A DNA stretch of 5,502 nt from Bacilli bacterium (lineage in GTDB: Bacteria; Bacillota_I; Bacilli_A; Izemoplasmatales; Hujiaoplasmataceae). Positions 1 through 5,502 of the stretch are shown one piece after another; the first letter of the stretch is position 1; each line of letters starts with the position of its first letter. Both the position numbers and the translations under genes were made by a program. The DNA is taken from NCBI GenBank assembly GCA_018400565.1, contig JAGYMP010000340.1, positions 1 to 5,502 on the forward strand, written 5' to 3'. Below the pieces are notes generated by a model. That model saw only the letters and a program-made list of their open reading frames with translations, did no database searches and was not told where the DNA came from.

Positions 1-1746
1 AAAACAAATCGTTTGTGGCAAATGATCGTTCATTCGTTCAACAAAATCATCCAACAGATACAAGTCATCATTGATCAGAAGGGAATCATCGGATAGATGG
101 GACATTCCCTGATAATAGACCATCTCATCCCTGAAGTCAAGCCATTGTCTGTGATGGCATGCTGCATCTTTGATGATAAATTGCACACTCTTGCGGCCGC
201 GCCATTCATTTACCGATATGTGAACGATGAGATCGATGGTGTCACCGGAATCCAAAAGCCAAAAATAACGCATGCGGTTGAAATCAAGCGCCTCGAATGG
301 ACGTCCGTTTTTTTGGATGCTTAGTTTCGTGTGTTTGTTCGAAAGTGACCGTTTGTTTGTAACACGCATGTCCTTGAGCATGAACAACCCGGCATGGAAA
401 GCACCCCCTGACACTTTCTCGGCGGTGTCAAGAGAAAGATGATCGGGATTGATTGTCATGTCCACATTCAAAAGCGGTTCTTCCTCGCGAACATAAGCAT
501 GGTTGAGTCTCTGTCTTAATTCAGGGATGTCACCGGAGCGGATCTTCATGCCGCAAGCCTGCTTGTGTCCTCCGAATCGCATTAAAAGATCTTTTTGTTT
601 TTCCAACATCGACAACACGTTTTCCTCACCAAAGGACCGCATGGATCCTTTGCCGATATCCTCATCGTCCAGGGCGATGACCAACGTGCTTTTTTGAAAC
701 TCCTCAACCAGTTTCTGGGCACAGATCCCAATGACGCCTTCGTGAAAAAGAGGCGAAGCGACAACGATGACATCATCTTCTTTGTTTACGAGATCCCTCG
801 CAATGCCGGTTGCTTCATCCGTCAAGGTTTTGCGTTCTTGATGCAGCGATTCGATGATTTTTATTTGTTTTTGCACGACATTCGGATCGTCGGATAAAAA
901 CAGACGGACGGCTTCTTCGGCCTTTCCCATCCGGCCGGCTGAATTGATGCGGGGAGCCAACAGAAAGGAAAGGTCTTTGATGCCGGGTTCATGTATGCCC
1001 GCAACATCCAACAGAGCACGCATGCCGGGATTTCTGCTTTCCTGAATGGTTTCGATCCCTTCGTTGACCATGGCGCGGTTCTCATCGATCAACGGCATCA
1101 TGTCAGCGACAGTTCCCATCATCACCAAATCAAACAACTCGGGGAATACGTCACCGAATACGACCGAAACCAGTTTGTATGCCACCATCACGCCGGCAAT
1201 ATCCCTGAATCCATCCCCGTTCAAAGCAGGATGGACAATCGCAAAAGCATTGGGCAATTCCGTTTTCGGTTCATGGTGGTCGGTGATGATGCAATCTATT
1301 CCCGCACGGTTCAATGCATCGATCTCCTTAATGGATGTGATGCCGTTATCGACGGTGATGATGAGATCATACTTTTTTTCGATGATATCCCGGACGGCGC
1401 GGTCGTTTAATCCATATCCCTCTTCAAAACGGTCCGGGAGATCATAGTCAATGGAGCACCCGTATTTTTCAAACGCGCGAACCAACACGGATATGGCTGT
1501 GATCCCGTCACAATCATAATCGCCGAAGACCATGATTTTTTCGTCCTTGGCAATAGCGCTCCGAATCCGCTCTTTCGCCGGAATGACATCATGAAGCAAC
1601 CTTGGGTCGCGAAAATCCGCTTCTCCCATATTAAAAAAATCCTCCGGATCGTCAATCCCGTGATTTTGCAAGAGCACATCATGAATTTGACCGTCTTCAA
1701 CGCTTTTGTTATGCAAAAGATGCCATTTGTAGATCGGTTTAATCAC
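1..1746 (-). CDS. recJ: Single-stranded-DNA-specific exonuclease RecJ (3' end outside window)
   Basis: RecJ is a cytoplasmic 5'-to-3' single-strand DNA exonuclease of the DHH phosphoesterase family, used in recombination, mismatch and base-excision repair. The frame stays open for 582 codons to the left edge, so the C-terminus is missing. All core motifs are visible: GDYDCDG (residues 75-81), TVDNG (131-135), TDHHEP (155-160), GTVADMMPL (211-219) and APRINSAGR (264-272). The DHHA1 part follows with HEGVIGI (335-341), GKGSMRS (365-371) and FGGHKQACG (391-399). The metal-binding Asp and His residues look intact, so the enzyme should be active. The start is taken at GTG, where GAGGG lies 5 bases upstream and the N-terminus reads IKPIYKW, as RecJ proteins often begin. 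An in-frame TTG 8 codons upstream lacks a ribosome site. It is probably co-transcribed with nadC, 41 bases upstream. Confidence 0.96.
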   Translation of the reverse strand, partial: MIKPIYKWHLLHNKSVEDGQIHDVLLQNHGIDDPEDFFNMGEADFRDPRLLHDVIPAKERIRSAIAKDEKIMVFGDYDCDGITAISVLVRAFEKYGCSIDYDLPDRFEEGYGLNDRAVRDIIEKKYDLIITVDNGITSIKEIDALNRAGIDCIITDHHEPKTELPNAFAIVHPALNGDGFRDIAGVMVAYKLVSVVFGDVFPELFDLVMMGTVADMMPLIDENRAMVNEGIETIQESRNPGMRALLDVAGIHEPGIKDLSFLLAPRINSAGRMGKAEEAVRLFLSDDPNVVQKQIKIIESLHQERKTLTDEATGIARDLVNKEDDVIVVASPLFHEGVIGICAQKLVEEFQKSTLVIALDDEDIGKGSMRSFGEENVLSMLEKQKDLLMRFGGHKQACGMKIRSGDIPELRQRLNHAYVREEEPLLNVDMTINPDHLSLDTAEKVSGGAFHAGLFMLKDMRVTNKRSLSNKHTKLSIQKNGRPFEALDFNRMRYFWLLDSGDTIDLIVHISVNEWRGRKSVQFIIKDAACHHRQWLDFRDEMVYYQGMSHLSDDSLLINDDLYLLDDFVERMNDHLPQTICF

Positions 1747-1751
1747 ATAAT

Positions 1752-1756
1752 CCCTC
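1752..1756 (-). promoter_or_regulatory. Ribosome binding site of recJ
   Basis: GAGGG on the minus strand lies 5 bases before the GTG at 1744-1746. It decides the start, because the upstream in-frame TTG (1768-1770) has no such site. An ATG one base out of frame (ATGTGA) stops at once. No promoter was seen in the 41-base nadC-recJ gap, so recJ depends on read-through from upstream. Confidence 0.6.
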
Positions 1757-1787
1757 GTCTCATCGTTCAAAATGCCGGAACATCAGG

Positions 1788-2615
1788 TCAAAATTTCAAT
1801 GAAAGATCCATAGCTTTGTATGAATGCGTCAACATCCCGACACTGATCATATCAACGCCCGTCGCTGCTACTTTTGAAATCCGTTTGAGCGTCATATTCC
1901 CGCTGGCTTCCAAAATTTTCTCTCCACCGTTAAGATGTACGCATGTCTTCATATCACCAAGAGACATGTTATCCAACATGATGATATCACAAGACGTGGA
2001 CAAGGCTTCTTTGAATGCCGTGATCGTTTCGACTTCAACTTCGATTCTTATATCATCGCCGATGGCCCGACGGACGCGGTTCACGGCTTCTTTGACATTC
2101 GCTGAGCTTTTCAGATGATTGTCCTTGAGCATGGCGAGCTCGGAAAGATTCATGCGATGGTTATGCCCGCCGCCGTCCCACACTGCCTTCTTCTCAAGAG
2201 CCCGCAAAAGGGGCGTCGTCTTTCTGGTATCGTAGATGGATGCCTTCGTTCCTTTGGTTTCATGTACAAACGACCGGGTTAACGTGGCAACACCCGACAT
2301 CCGTTGCAAAAAATTGAGTGCGATGCGTTCACCTCGCAAAATCGACCGGATCCGGCCATGCACGACTGCCAGGGTCTCACCCTTCTTAAACGGATCACCG
2401 TCTTGTTTGTTTGTTTTTACCGATACGTCGGGATCAACGGTCTTAAACGTTTTCTCAAAAACGGATAATCCCGATACGATGCCGTTCTCCTTCGCAATCA
2501 ACCTGGCGGCCGTCGTTTCGTCATTGAAAAGCGGATCGCCGGCCGCATCACCGGCCGGACAATCTTCTATGAGTGCCTGTTTTATGATTTCCTCTACAAT
2601 CACGACGTCATTCAT
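1788..2615 (-). CDS. nadC: Nicotinate-nucleotide pyrophosphorylase (quinolinate phosphoribosyltransferase)
   Basis: NadC converts quinolinate and PRPP to nicotinate mononucleotide, CO2 and pyrophosphate, the entry step into NAD from de novo quinolinate. The 275-residue product has the usual family length. An N-terminal open-faced domain (about 1-100) is followed by the barrel. Signature segments are GERIALNFLQRMSG (95-108), DTRKTTPLLRALEK (129-142), GGGHNHR (148-154), LKDNH (163-167), EVEVE (192-196), IMLDNMS (212-218), EASG (236-239) and VGMLTHS (259-265). Arg97, Lys132, His153, Arg154, Lys164 and Asp215 appear to match substrate-binding residues described for the M. tuberculosis enzyme. The ATG at 2613-2615 gives the normal N-terminus and overlaps the upstream gene by 8 bases (ATGAATGA), suggesting coupled translation. 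No nadA, nadB or transporter gene lies in the window. ModD-like relatives are a less likely reading, given the strong NadC signatures. Confidence 0.96.
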   Translation of the reverse strand: MNDVVIVEEIIKQALIEDCPAGDAAGDPLFNDETTAARLIAKENGIVSGLSVFEKTFKTVDPDVSVKTNKQDGDPFKKGETLAVVHGRIRSILRGERIALNFLQRMSGVATLTRSFVHETKGTKASIYDTRKTTPLLRALEKKAVWDGGGHNHRMNLSELAMLKDNHLKSSANVKEAVNRVRRAIGDDIRIEVEVETITAFKEALSTSCDIIMLDNMSLGDMKTCVHLNGGEKILEASGNMTLKRISKVAATGVDMISVGMLTHSYKAMDLSLKF

Positions 2616-3687
2616 CCCCCAGATCAAAATATAATTGGTTGCGGTCATTCTCCTTGGTGTCGATCCGCATCCATTTTGCGGCACGGCCCTTGCCGAGCGG
2701 TCGGATCTTGTTTTGTTCATGAAGGCGTTTCAGGGTTCGGTTGATGGTTGAATCAGAAACCGTCGGGTGTCGCTTTCGCACATCATCCTTCGAAAAGACT
2801 TCCGGTAACTTGTAAATCGTGTTCTCGACATAATCGGTTTTGTTGATGGCCAGGTTGTTCTCATATTCATAGTCTCTCGCGGTTTCGGAGAGAGAATCAT
2901 ACAGATTATTGTATAATCTGATAAAGAAACGTCTCAGAGGGGTGACATCGGCCAACCCTTCGGACCATTGAAAAACGGACGTCTTCAACAGTTGGCGATA
3001 TTCGTCCCTGTTGACAAGCATCTTCTCAAAAAAAGATTCATAATGCGTGACATGGTACCCGTCAACCATATTCAGGATATAGTAAATCAAAAGCGCGATT
3101 GCTTCGTGATCGGGTATTTTGAATATCTCCATGTTGAGAAAATCCAGCATGAAACAAAGATTCAAATGACCGTGTTCAACGATGTTTTCCTTCTTTATAG
3201 TTTCGTAAAGATCAATCATTTTTTCAATATCTTCGCGTCGGGAACGTTTCTCCTGACTTAACAGTCCGGCTTCGTCGGAAGCCACTTTTTGATATGCAAT
3301 GCGTTTTCCCTCCGGCAGCCTGTCATAGAACAAACGAACCAGATCCATGATTTCGGGAATGGTCAGTTTAAAATCGGCGTCACGGTCATGAATCATTGAA
3401 AAAATCCGATAAATATTTATATACCGTTGCTCACGGTTATTGTTTGCAACCGATGAACTCAACCTTAAACTGCGGAAACGCGAGGATTTAATCTTGTCAT
3501 CAGGAAAGAAAAAACGATAAAAGGACAAACTTTCCCTTTCAATCAGTTTATCGACGATCATTTCCCGATTGTCATGAAAAAGAGTTTTGTAACCGGGGTT
3601 CCATCCCATTTTGTAATAGAGGGACAGTGATTTGATAAATACATCCGCAGGAATGTTCGCCTGCTTACAATGCTTCAGACAATTCAC
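2608..3687 (-). CDS. Degenerate Fic-fold protein with C-terminal winged helix, putative transcription regulator
   Basis: This 359-residue protein has no signal peptide or membrane segment. Its C-terminal 70 residues resemble the winged helix that ends many Fic proteins: FSKDDVRKRHPTVSDST (298-314), a recognition-helix-like INRTLKRLHEQNKI (315-328) and a wing GKGRAAKW (332-339). The middle fits a Fic domain by spacing. A helix with LTIPEIMDLVRLFYDRL (108-124) is followed by LDFLNMEIFKIPDHEAIALL (181-200), which lies where Fic enzymes carry F..IHPFxDGNGRxxRLL. RDEYRQLLKTSVFQWSEG (227-244) matches the usual segment after the motif. The catalytic His becomes Glu187, and the GNGR core becomes PDHE, so AMP transfer is not expected. 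The GTG start (3685-3687) is chosen for its G-rich ribosome site 7 bases upstream. It is the first gene of a probable unit with nadC and recJ. The Fic assignment is by eye; the winged helix is firmer. A helical regulator unrelated to Fic remains possible. Confidence 0.6.
   Translation of the reverse strand: MNCLKHCKQANIPADVFIKSLSLYYKMGWNPGYKTLFHDNREMIVDKLIERESLSFYRFFFPDDKIKSSRFRSLRLSSSVANNNREQRYINIYRIFSMIHDRDADFKLTIPEIMDLVRLFYDRLPEGKRIAYQKVASDEAGLLSQEKRSRREDIEKMIDLYETIKKENIVEHGHLNLCFMLDFLNMEIFKIPDHEAIALLIYYILNMVDGYHVTHYESFFEKMLVNRDEYRQLLKTSVFQWSEGLADVTPLRRFFIRLYNNLYDSLSETARDYEYENNLAINKTDYVENTIYKLPEVFSKDDVRKRHPTVSDSTINRTLKRLHEQNKIRPLGKGRAAKWMRIDTKENDRNQLYFDLGDE
2613..2655 (-). promoter_or_regulatory. 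Translation start region of nadC with overlapping stop/start
   Basis: The nadC ATG (2613-2615) overlaps the TGA of the preceding gene (2608-2610) within ATGAATGA. Five G residues (2616-2620) touch the ATG with no spacer. A strong AAGGAG (2650-2655) lies upstream, but only 1 base before another in-frame ATG (2646-2648) and 34 bases before the chosen one. Translational coupling to the upstream gene is the simplest explanation. The upstream ATG would add 11 residues (MTATNYILIWG) that are not typical of NadC. Confidence 0.5.
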
Positions 3688-3694
3688 ATGCAAT

Positions 3695-3704
3695 CCCCCC
3701 TTTT
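3695..3704 (-). promoter_or_regulatory. Ribosome binding site of the pseudo-Fic gene
   Basis: AAAAGGGGGG on the minus strand lies 7 bases before the GTG at 3685-3687. It favours this GTG over the in-frame TTG two codons upstream, and over the ATG one base out of frame, which meets TGA at once. Its A-run is shared with the promoter-proximal direct repeat, so a protein bound there would also cover the ribosome site on the DNA. Confidence 0.65.
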
Positions 3705-3711
3705 GACAGTT
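3701..3711 (-). repeat. Third copy of the ACYGTCAAA direct repeat (candidate operator)
   Basis: AACTGTCAAAA on the minus strand repeats the motif found in tandem at 3738-3757, in the same orientation. It lies roughly 9-17 bases after the predicted transcription start and abuts the ribosome site. A binding site here would fit repression. The function is inferred from position only. Confidence 0.5.
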
Positions 3712-3725
3712 CATTCTTATTATCA

Positions 3726-3754
3726 ATTATAACGCATTTTGACGGTATTTGACA
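3726..3754 (-). promoter_or_regulatory. Predicted promoter of the pseudo-Fic/nadC/recJ unit
   Basis: A perfect -10 box TATAAT lies at 3726-3731 on the minus strand, about 40 bases before the GTG start. At 17-base spacing the -35 position (3749-3754) reads TGTCAA, a poor match to TTGACA. The promoter may therefore be weak or activator-dependent. The tandem repeats at 3738-3757 cover the -35 region. It lies just downstream of the terminator of the lipoprotein gene, which supports a separate transcription unit starting here. Confidence 0.6.
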
Positions 3755-3757
3755 GTT
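3738..3757 (-). repeat. Tandem direct repeat at the promoter (candidate operator)
   Basis: The minus strand reads AACTGTCAAAT followed by ACCGTCAAA, two copies of ACYGTCAAA (3748-3756 and 3738-3746) with a period of exactly 10 bp. One helical turn puts both on the same DNA face, as expected for paired binding of a regulator. They cover the -35 area of the predicted promoter. With the copy at 3702-3710 this gives three same-direction copies within about 56 bases. The bound protein is unknown; the first gene of the unit, with its winged helix, is the natural candidate. Confidence 0.55.
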
Positions 3758-3785
3758 TCCATCCAAAAAAATCGCTATATGATAG

Positions 3786-3808
3786 AAAAAAAGCGGCAAG
3801 GCCGCCTT
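3786..3808 (-). terminator. Rho-independent terminator of the lipoprotein gene
   Basis: Six bases after the TAA of the lipoprotein gene, the minus strand has AAGGCGGCCTTGCCGC followed by seven T. The stem is GCGGC/GCCGC with a CTT loop, extended by partial A-T pairing into the T-run. It separates the lipoprotein gene from the next unit. Confidence 0.85.
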
Positions 3809-3814
3809 CATTCT

Positions 3815-5071
3815 TTATTCGCTGTAGAGGCCGGTAAGTCTTGTGAGGTCAAAAACATCGTCCCATCCGAAAGTATCACGGTAAAAGGTTTCAGTCTGCA
3901 ACTCAGAGTTGCTGATTGGTTCGCCGTTTGACAATGCAATTTCATCATCATATTCAAGGTTATAATAAGCTGAAGAGACATCAGTGTCTTCGGTCACAAA
4001 TCCGCAGATATCCCCCACACTGATGGAATCAGGCTGGTTTGAGACCGTGAGCGTCAGGGTGGACAAGGTGCGTTCGAACATGCCGTGGAAGTCTTCACCG
4101 ACAAGGGATCCGATGTTGAAATTATTCCCCGATACAGTCATGTCGGCATCAACATGGTTGTCAATCAGATTCCCGTAATCATTGTACCCGATAAATCCGC
4201 CGACGGCAGCTTGTGTCCCCTGGGCGCGGATATCGAAATACGCGATGACCGTGTTTTCGGAGATTAGGATTGATGTCTCATCAACAAAATCTTCAAATCC
4301 GACCAGCAGACCGCTATAATTATGTCCGCTTAGACCGCCGGCATAAATGCGGTGTTCGTTTGCAAGTGCGGCAATCGAAACGTCAACGGTATTCCCGGTT
4401 AGTTCGGTATTGTAGGTTTTGCCTGCCAATCCCCCCACAAAGACATAATTTGCACTCGTGACGTCAATCGTTCCCGACAGGGCAGTGTCTGTCACATGGT
4501 TCGGGACAAATTCATCGGGGGTCATGGTATCGGTGACATGTGCTTGTACGATTCCCGCGAGTAAGCCCGCGAATGTGTTGCTTGATGCGTTGGAAACGTC
4601 GATATCTGACGAAACATCGACATTTTCGACATTTCCGCCTTCGATTTTACCGGCCAACGCACCGGCATATGTCAAAAAACTTGTGCTGTAATCAATTGAA
4701 GCATCTTCAAGCGTCAAATCGAAGACTTTGCCGTTCATGACAGCAAATAAACCGTTAAAATCAGTGTTCTTCGTCGTGATCGTGAGATTGGATATCGTAT
4801 GACCGTTACCGTCAAAATGTCCGATGAACGGTTCTTCGAAGCCGCCTAGCGGTTCCCATTCCATGTCACTCAGATCCAAATCATCCATGAGCACATAGGA
4901 TCGGTTCATCTCCATGGCCGAAAGATCATCCACATCATGGATTTCATTGAAGTCCGATGTGGCGGCCGTCGTTTCTTCGGTGGTGGTCGTCACTTGGGGG
5001 GAGATGGCGTCGCAGCCGAGGATGGTCATACTTATCAATAATGCAACCGTGATTGTGAGAATTCTTTTCAT
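3815..5071 (-). CDS. Surface lipoprotein with GLUG-type repeats
   Basis: The 418-residue product starts with a lipoprotein signal peptide: KR, a hydrophobic stretch and the lipobox ILGC with the acylated Cys at residue 20. A Thr/Glu-rich linker (28-38) follows, so the protein is probably tethered outside the membrane. Residues 41-98 form the opening unit common in GLUG proteins: a DDL.AM..N..Y.L..DLDLS pattern, then FIGHFDGNGHTISNLTI (82-98). Repeats follow, with Gly-rich turns near residues 137, 169, 213, 245, 291, 321 and 353 (for example GGLAGK and GGFIGYN), each followed by beta-strand-like N..V.. segments; this suggests a beta-helix or stacked-sheet fold. The C-terminus (387-418, with SNSELQTETFYRDTFGWDD) resembles the usual closing segment. 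There is no LPXTG anchor and no recognisable enzyme domain. AAGGAG sits 7 bases before the ATG. Adhesion or binding is possible, but the ligand is unknown. Confidence 0.85.
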   Translation of the reverse strand: MKRILTITVALLISMTILGCDAISPQVTTTTEETTAATSDFNEIHDVDDLSAMEMNRSYVLMDDLDLSDMEWEPLGGFEEPFIGHFDGNGHTISNLTITTKNTDFNGLFAVMNGKVFDLTLEDASIDYSTSFLTYAGALAGKIEGGNVENVDVSSDIDVSNASSNTFAGLLAGIVQAHVTDTMTPDEFVPNHVTDTALSGTIDVTSANYVFVGGLAGKTYNTELTGNTVDVSIAALANEHRIYAGGLSGHNYSGLLVGFEDFVDETSILISENTVIAYFDIRAQGTQAAVGGFIGYNDYGNLIDNHVDADMTVSGNNFNIGSLVGEDFHGMFERTLSTLTLTVSNQPDSISVGDICGFVTEDTDVSSAYYNLEYDDEIALSNGEPISNSELQTETFYRDTFGWDDVFDLTRLTGLYSE

Positions 5072-5078
5072 TTGGAAA

Positions 5079-5084
5079 CTCCTT
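5079..5084 (-). promoter_or_regulatory. Ribosome binding site of the lipoprotein gene
   Basis: A perfect AAGGAG lies 7 bases before the ATG at 5069-5071. A TATAAT just upstream (5086-5091) would start transcription inside this site, so it is unlikely to be the promoter. Confidence 0.85.
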
Positions 5085-5119
5085 TATTATATTTGACCCG
5101 TTTCTGGCAATTCGTTTCA

Positions 5120-5137
5120 AACACAGTATAGTGTGTT
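5120..5137. promoter_or_regulatory. Near-perfect 18-bp palindrome upstream of the lipoprotein gene
   Basis: The minus strand reads AACACACTATACTGTGTT, in which 8 of 9 base pairs are symmetric. It contains a -10-like TATACT (5125-5130), but no convincing -35 box at 16-18 bases. It sits in the 85-base gap between the acidic-tail gene and the lipoprotein gene. It could be an operator over a promoter. It has no T-run, so it does not look like a Rho-independent terminator. Confidence 0.4.
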
Positions 5138-5156
5138 GACGTGTTTTTTGTGTGAA

Positions 5157-5502
5157 TCAAAACAATGTTTCCTGTATTACCTGATCATCGTCGTCATCCC
5201 GGTCGGCTTCTTCTTCTTCTTCATCGTTCTCTGTGGATGAGATGATTTTCTCAAGTTCATGGAGAACCTCATCTTCTTCCTCATCTTCGTCGTTCTCGAT
5301 TCCGGCCAGCGTATCCTCATAAAGCTTATGAAGGATATCGTGAGCCTCTTCGGGCTTTTCAATGTCAATCATAACGCGCAAAGGCGTCGTCTTTTTTTCA
5401 AGGAATGGAATACCGTGCTCGTAACGGTCATGCTTCAGATTCGGCCCGTCGATCACAAGATCTTCATTATCGTTCAAGATGCGGATTGTGATGCGGTCTT
5501 TA
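5157..5502 (-). CDS. Unrecognised protein with acidic C-terminal tail ending in QETLF (5' end outside window)
   Basis: The frame is open to the right edge, giving the last 114 residues. A TTG at 5475-5477 could serve as a start but has no ribosome site, and the upstream codons continue plausibly, so the gene most likely begins outside the window. Residues 1-68 look like a small mixed alpha/beta segment, with strands ITIRIL and LRVMIDI and a helix EEAHDILHKLYEDTL. Residues 69-114 are very acidic: 25 of 46 are Asp or Glu, in two clusters flanking VLHELEKIISS, presumably disordered. The last five residues, QETLF, fit the QxxLF form of the sliding-clamp-binding peptide, and the acidic tail with a hydrophobic tip also recalls SSB. 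I do not recognise the family. No T-rich hairpin terminator is seen after its TGA. Confidence 0.7.
   Translation of the reverse strand, partial: KDRITIRILNDNEDLVIDGPNLKHDRYEHGIPFLEKKTTPLRVMIDIEKPEEAHDILHKLYEDTLAGIENDEDEEEDEVLHELEKIISSTENDEEEEEADRDDDDDQVIQETLF

Noticed and set aside
991..1447. Plus-strand open stretches opposite recJ (also near 595-897 and 1591-2118)
   Set aside because: They lie antisense to a continuous, motif-rich RecJ frame, show no family features, and have no good ribosome sites.
1407..1700. Minus-strand open stretch of 97 codons within recJ
   Set aside because: It is in another frame of the same strand. The RecJ frame carries the GDYDCDG and TVDNG motifs across this region.
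2236..2634. Plus-strand open stretch of 132 codons opposite nadC
   Set aside because: It is a shadow of nadC; the NadC signatures on the other strand are unambiguous.
2616..2720. N-terminal extension of nadC to 2720
   Set aside because: It would overlap the pseudo-Fic winged-helix coding sequence by over 100 bases and adds residues not typical of NadC.
2878..2923. AT-rich repeats within the pseudo-Fic gene (GAGAGA and ATTATTGTATAAT tracts) as a regulatory site
   Set aside because: They lie inside an intact coding frame and are explained by codons for ordinary residues.
3749..3783. Plus-strand promoter with TTGACA at 3749-3754
   Set aside because: No -10 box at a suitable spacing, and no plus-strand gene follows. 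The TTGACA is the reverse complement of the direct-repeat core.
5086..5091. TATAAT just upstream of the lipoprotein ribosome site as its promoter
   Set aside because: Transcription would start within AAGGAG and remove the ribosome site, and no -35 is at the right distance.
5092..5101. Possible fourth copy of the direct repeat (TTTGACCCGT, plus strand) near the lipoprotein start
   Set aside because: Only the TTTGAC part matches cleanly; six bases are too few to claim the same operator.

Overview
The window looks like a chromosomal segment from a Bacillota or Mollicutes-related lineage of moderate GC that uses the standard genetic code. Tryptophan is TGG in the recognised proteins, and TGA ends three of the genes, which argues against the Mycoplasma/Spiroplasma code. 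AAGGAG or G-rich Shine-Dalgarno sites, a lipobox lipoprotein and a Firmicute-like RecJ fit this. The exact taxon is inference; an Izemoplasma/Acholeplasma-like relative is one possibility.

Every supported gene is on the minus strand, so transcription runs from right to left. At the right edge (5157-5502) is the C-terminal part of an unrecognised protein with a very acidic tail ending in QETLF. An 85-base gap with an 18-bp near-palindrome leads to a lipoprotein with GLUG-type repeats (3815-5071), which is closed by a Rho-independent terminator (3786-3808).

A second unit follows: a predicted promoter (3726-3754), a 359-residue protein, nadC and recJ, packed tightly together. The 359-residue protein reads as a Fic-fold protein whose active-site motif has been completely replaced, joined to a C-terminal winged helix. 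It overlaps nadC (quinolinate phosphoribosyltransferase, NAD synthesis) by 8 bases. recJ (single-strand DNA exonuclease) starts 41 bases after nadC and runs off the left edge.

The most interesting signal is the start of this second unit. Three same-direction copies of ACYGTCAAA (minus-strand sense) lie at the promoter. Two are in tandem exactly 10 bp apart over the -35 region, and one sits between the predicted transcription start and the ribosome binding site. With the pseudo-Fic/winged-helix protein as first gene, this suggests an autoregulated operon in which a catalytically dead Fic domain may act as a ligand sensor for NAD metabolism. That is a hypothesis built on motif reading only. No RNA genes, CRISPR arrays or mobile elements were seen.
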